64,000 nucleotides of DNA from Mantamonas sphyraenae (Eukaryota; CRuMs; Mantamonadidae), in contig JAPMXV010000044.1 of the NCBI GenBank assembly GCA_026936335.1, positions 434,001 to 498,000 of the forward strand, written 5' to 3'. Positions 61,402 to 64,000 of this stretch are shown piece after piece. The notes beneath the pieces are model-generated. The model saw nothing but the letters and a program-made list of their open reading frames with translations, was not told the DNA's origin and did no database searches. Position 1 is the stretch's first letter. Each line of letters starts with the position of its first letter. The translations under genes and the position numbers were made by a program.

Positions 61402-62589
61402 ATGCAGATCGACCGCTGCTCCGCGTGTGGCGAGCTTGGCAGTGATCTAGCACAGTGTAGTGGATGCAAGTCCGCTCATTATTGTGACCGACAATGCCAA
61501 CGGGCCCACTGGAAGTTCCACAAGAGCCTGTGCGAGAGGTACAAACGGGACTATGTACAGCGAAAGGCCACACGGCAGCTCGTCCTGCCCATCCTCGGCC
61601 AGGATGTCACCATGGCCCGCTTCCTGGCTGAGCCCAAGCCCCGCGTGCAGTTTGTGCACGCACACCAACGCGTCCACCAACACTGCCCACACCTGGATCG
61701 TTCTCACCCGCACCAGCCCAAATCGCTCCGCCACCTTTGCCTGGACGCCACGCGCCACGCAGACGCCTTGGACACTGTCTGGCTTGCCGATGCTCCCCTT
61801 TTTGTCTACGAAATGCTCATGGACCATCACTTTCCGGCCCTGACGCCTTGGCAACCTCTCGAGCCCTGCATCTTGTCTCGTCCCGCGCCTGACCCTCTGC
61901 TCTTCCGCATGCTATGGAGTTATTTTGAGGTTCTTTTTGAACGCGAGTCGGCTGTGCACAACGCCTTTGGGGCCCTCATCCACGCACAGCGCCTGGAAAC
62001 CCTCAGCTTCCAGCTCGGCGACGTCACCGCAAGTGCCTCCTGGCTGACGCGATGCATCCAGCTGGCACGCACCAGCAACAACCAGCTGGTGGAGCTTCAG
62101 GCCTGGCTTCGCCGTGCAATGCATCTCCTTGACGCAGGCAAGACGGAGGCAGCCTTGCGCGTCCTGGGAATTCTCGGCGGCCTCTGGGAGGCTGCCATTC
62201 AGTACGACGAGACCCTACGGTACGATTGTGCCTACCTATTCTATTTGCAAACCATTGCGCAGGCCCAACTGCAGAATGGTGACCCAACAGCCGCCCTCAT
62301 GCAGCTCGAGGTCCTGCTGAGCAACATCCGCTTCCAACACGACCTCGACGACGACGAGCTCCTGTGCCAGGTGTGTCGCACACAGCCAGACACGTTTGCT
62401 GTGTGTGTGTACGAACAGTTTGTGCGCTGGCTCATCGCATTGGCCAAACGCGGCATGCTCCTCAGCAACAGCTTCAGTCTTGACACGGTGTTTGCCACTG
62501 CTGACACGTCCATCCTGCCCCCCGGTCGCGCTCACGACCTTGCCCACTCGCTCATCAAGAAGTACAAAGTCAAGGCCACGGTGACGTGA
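61402..62589 (+). CDS. MYND zinc-finger protein
   Basis: Single exon, 395 residues. The MYND finger occupies residues of about 6-44: CSACGELGSDLAQCSGC, then HYCDRQCQRAHWKFHKSLC, with all Cys/His ligands present. The rest is helical, with TPR-like pairs around GALIHAQRLETLSFQLGD and AALRVLGILGGLWEAAIQYD. No SET domain is visible, so it is not an obvious SMYD methyltransferase. MYND fingers usually bind proline-rich partners; the role here is unknown. A His-rich segment (about 90-115) is unusual. Confidence 0.83.
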   Translation: MQIDRCSACGELGSDLAQCSGCKSAHYCDRQCQRAHWKFHKSLCERYKRDYVQRKATRQLVLPILGQDVTMARFLAEPKPRVQFVHAHQRVHQHCPHLDRSHPHQPKSLRHLCLDATRHADALDTVWLADAPLFVYEMLMDHHFPALTPWQPLEPCILSRPAPDPLLFRMLWSYFEVLFERESAVHNAFGALIHAQRLETLSFQLGDVTASASWLTRCIQLARTSNNQLVELQAWLRRAMHLLDAGKTEAALRVLGILGGLWEAAIQYDETLRYDCAYLFYLQTIAQAQLQNGDPTAALMQLEVLLSNIRFQHDLDDDELLCQVCRTQPDTFAVCVYEQFVRWLIALAKRGMLLSNSFSLDTVFATADTSILPPGRAHDLAHSLIKKYKVKATVT

Positions 62590-62624
62590 ATGCCTCCGTC
62601 CATTTTCTTCAATTTGCTTCTTTC

Positions 62625-64000
62625 TCATGCAATGTCTGTGCGCGACGAACCACGAGGTTCTCGCAGCAAACTCAGCGAGTACAGAGCATTTTCGTCGTAC
62701 TGGGTCATGGATCCCAGCAGTTGAATCACCGTGGCGTTCTCCTTGAACGTATACTCAAGTTGTTGGTGCTTCTGCAAGCGCTGGATGACCTGATACACCA
62801 GACGATGCTTCTGAAAGTTAATCATGCCTCCGATGGCCGAAGGGTTGCCCTCTTCAATGAAAGTCAGGTCGGACATATACAATCCGATGTACGGGAAGCA
62901 GGGCTCGCCCTGGGCCTCGTCCACCGCTGTGCGCAGCGCAGCCCACGAATTGTTGGGCGACAGAAGCGCACGCATCACCTCCATGGTTTCCTTGCATCCG
63001 GTGTTGACCAGGTTGCGCGTGTGCTTCATGCGGTGCACGGCAGCCACTGTCAGGCCAGAATTCACAGCCATCACTCCCTGGTAGTTGCGCAGCGCAAGCA
63101 ATTCCTGTGCCACACCCACCCAGTGCGTGACGAGTGCCGCGCGGTCTTTCACATGCGCCTCTGACACAATCATCGATGCCACGCCGTTGCTAAATTGGTT
63201 GAAACGCTCAACCAGCAACGTCACATTTGGCGAACGGTGCTGTGTCTCCTTTTTGCTCCACGCCAGGTCCAACAGTTCCCGAGGCTTGATCCCCTGGAAC
63301 ACGACAAAGTCCCGCAGAGTGATCTGCCTGGCCAGTTCCTTTGGTGACGTTCCAATGATCAGCATGTTTACCGTCACGCCCTCGGTGCGCAACAGCGACG
63401 ACTCCTTCTGTACTGTCATCAGCAGCTCTTCGTCCTCTTCAGCATCCAAGAACACCCCGTCCTGCATCACATCCACGCCCTCCATGCTTGCATCCACTTC
63501 ATCCGTACTGCTGCTATCGTTCTTGCTACTGCTGCTGCTGCTGCTGCTGCTACCGCTGCCGTCGCCGCCGGTGCTGACGTTTGCGTTGGCGTCGGCGTTG
63601 GCGTTTGTGCCGCTGTCGCTCCGCTCCTCTGTGCTTTCGCTATCGTTGTTGCTCTCGACACCGTCGGCATTGTCGTCCCCATCCTCGTCTGTGCTCCCTC
63701 CCTCTTGCGCACTGAGAGCCAGAAGAGAGCGCGCGGTGGGCATGGCTCCACTTCCGATTCCAGACTCGAGCGAGCGCATCGTAACGCTGCGTCGTTCGGT
63801 TTCCTTCACTTCCAGCTCGGTGTCCCGCAGCAACTTGTGGAAACGCACAGAGTCGCCCCGACGCTTGGCAGTATTGTCCACATGAGCATCGAGGAATTTA
63901 CCCAGCTGCTGGCGCAGGAACGGGTTCTTGCGAAAGTCTGCGTATCCGATGGAAACCCAGGTGTACAGGACGTCCAACACGGTGTCTTGCACGGGCTTCA
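62625..64000 (-). CDS. Ras guanine-nucleotide exchange factor, 5' end outside the window
   Basis: Activates a Ras-family GTPase by nucleotide exchange. The frame is open to the window edge, so only the C-terminal 458 residues are seen. The first 40 residues (TVLDVLYTWVSIGYADFRKN) fit the end of the RasGEF N-terminal (REM) motif. A long acidic, Asn/Asp- and Ser-rich insertion (about 105-175, with a Ser run) separates it from the CDC25 catalytic domain at about 215-450: SPKELARQITLRDFVVFQGI, VERFNQFSNGVASMIV, LRNYQGVMAVNSGLTVAAVH and PCFPYIGLYMSDLTFIEEGN. These are standard landmarks of the domain. The protein ends shortly after it. Members with this layout are numerous in Dictyostelium and other protists. 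Confidence 0.9.
   Translation of the reverse strand, partial: KPVQDTVLDVLYTWVSIGYADFRKNPFLRQQLGKFLDAHVDNTAKRRGDSVRFHKLLRDTELEVKETERRSVTMRSLESGIGSGAMPTARSLLALSAQEGGSTDEDGDDNADGVESNNDSESTEERSDSGTNANADANANVSTGGDGSGSSSSSSSSSKNDSSSTDEVDASMEGVDVMQDGVFLDAEEDEELLMTVQKESSLLRTEGVTVNMLIIGTSPKELARQITLRDFVVFQGIKPRELLDLAWSKKETQHRSPNVTLLVERFNQFSNGVASMIVSEAHVKDRAALVTHWVGVAQELLALRNYQGVMAVNSGLTVAAVHRMKHTRNLVNTGCKETMEVMRALLSPNNSWAALRTAVDEAQGEPCFPYIGLYMSDLTFIEEGNPSAIGGMINFQKHRLVYQVIQRLQKHQQLEYTFKENATVIQLLGSMTQYDENALYSLSLLREPRGSSRTDIA

Overview
This is a nuclear, eukaryotic, gene-dense window. Genes are cut by short spliceosomal introns (about 66-290 bp, GT-AG with one probable GC-AG), coding follows the standard code, and spacers are mostly 10-700 bp. 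The gene set (USP9X/USP34-type deubiquitinase, HTRA2, PEX2, TSG101/VPS23, IMPACT, CCA-adding enzyme, TMEM216, WRAP73, axonemal-type proteins, RasGEF) points to a free-living, ciliated unicellular protist. I cannot name the species from sequence alone. Many proteins carry serine homopolymers, and GC-rich codon use leaves very long open antisense frames that are not genes.

Layout. 1-7.5 kb: the 5' part of a giant deubiquitinase gene and mitochondrial enoyl-CoA isomerase (both minus). 7.5-15.05 kb: a 2.7 kb segment carrying a five-repeat Myb gene is present twice in direct orientation with almost no differences. A small PH-domain gene lies between the copies. 15-25 kb: a membrane-anchored LCAT-like acyltransferase/lipase, a large WD40 protein, WRAP73 (its stop overlaps the WD40 gene tail to tail) and a Tudor-like protein with a C-terminal UIM-like motif. 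25-34.8 kb: HTRA2, a kelch-like protein, PEX2, a GRDP-like membrane protein, a probable axonemal protein, a small putative mitochondrial membrane protein and a secreted beta-lactamase-fold hydrolase. 34.8-37.8 kb: CCA-adding enzyme and TMEM216, divergent.

37.9-41.7 kb is the most unusual locus. Two head-to-head genes together hold one actin. The plus-strand gene encodes actin residues of about 7-72 (first nucleotide loop and DNase-I loop) embedded upstream of a zinc ribbon and a vWA domain. The minus-strand gene encodes actin from about residue 74 to the C-terminus, with a degenerate second nucleotide loop.

41.7-51.5 kb: IMPACT, a 1452-residue orphan membrane protein, TSG101 and an 864-residue membrane protein. 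51.5-64 kb: an approximately 3157-residue ankyrin-IQ-coiled-coil protein with a 10-nt first coding exon, a 48-codon membrane micro-ORF, a MYND-finger protein and the 3' part of a RasGEF. Several genes plausibly serve the cilium and centrosome (WRAP73, TMEM216, the WD40 protein, the CFAP107-like protein, perhaps the giant coiled-coil). Exon boundaries are my reading of splice signals plus protein-family continuity; none is supported by transcripts.
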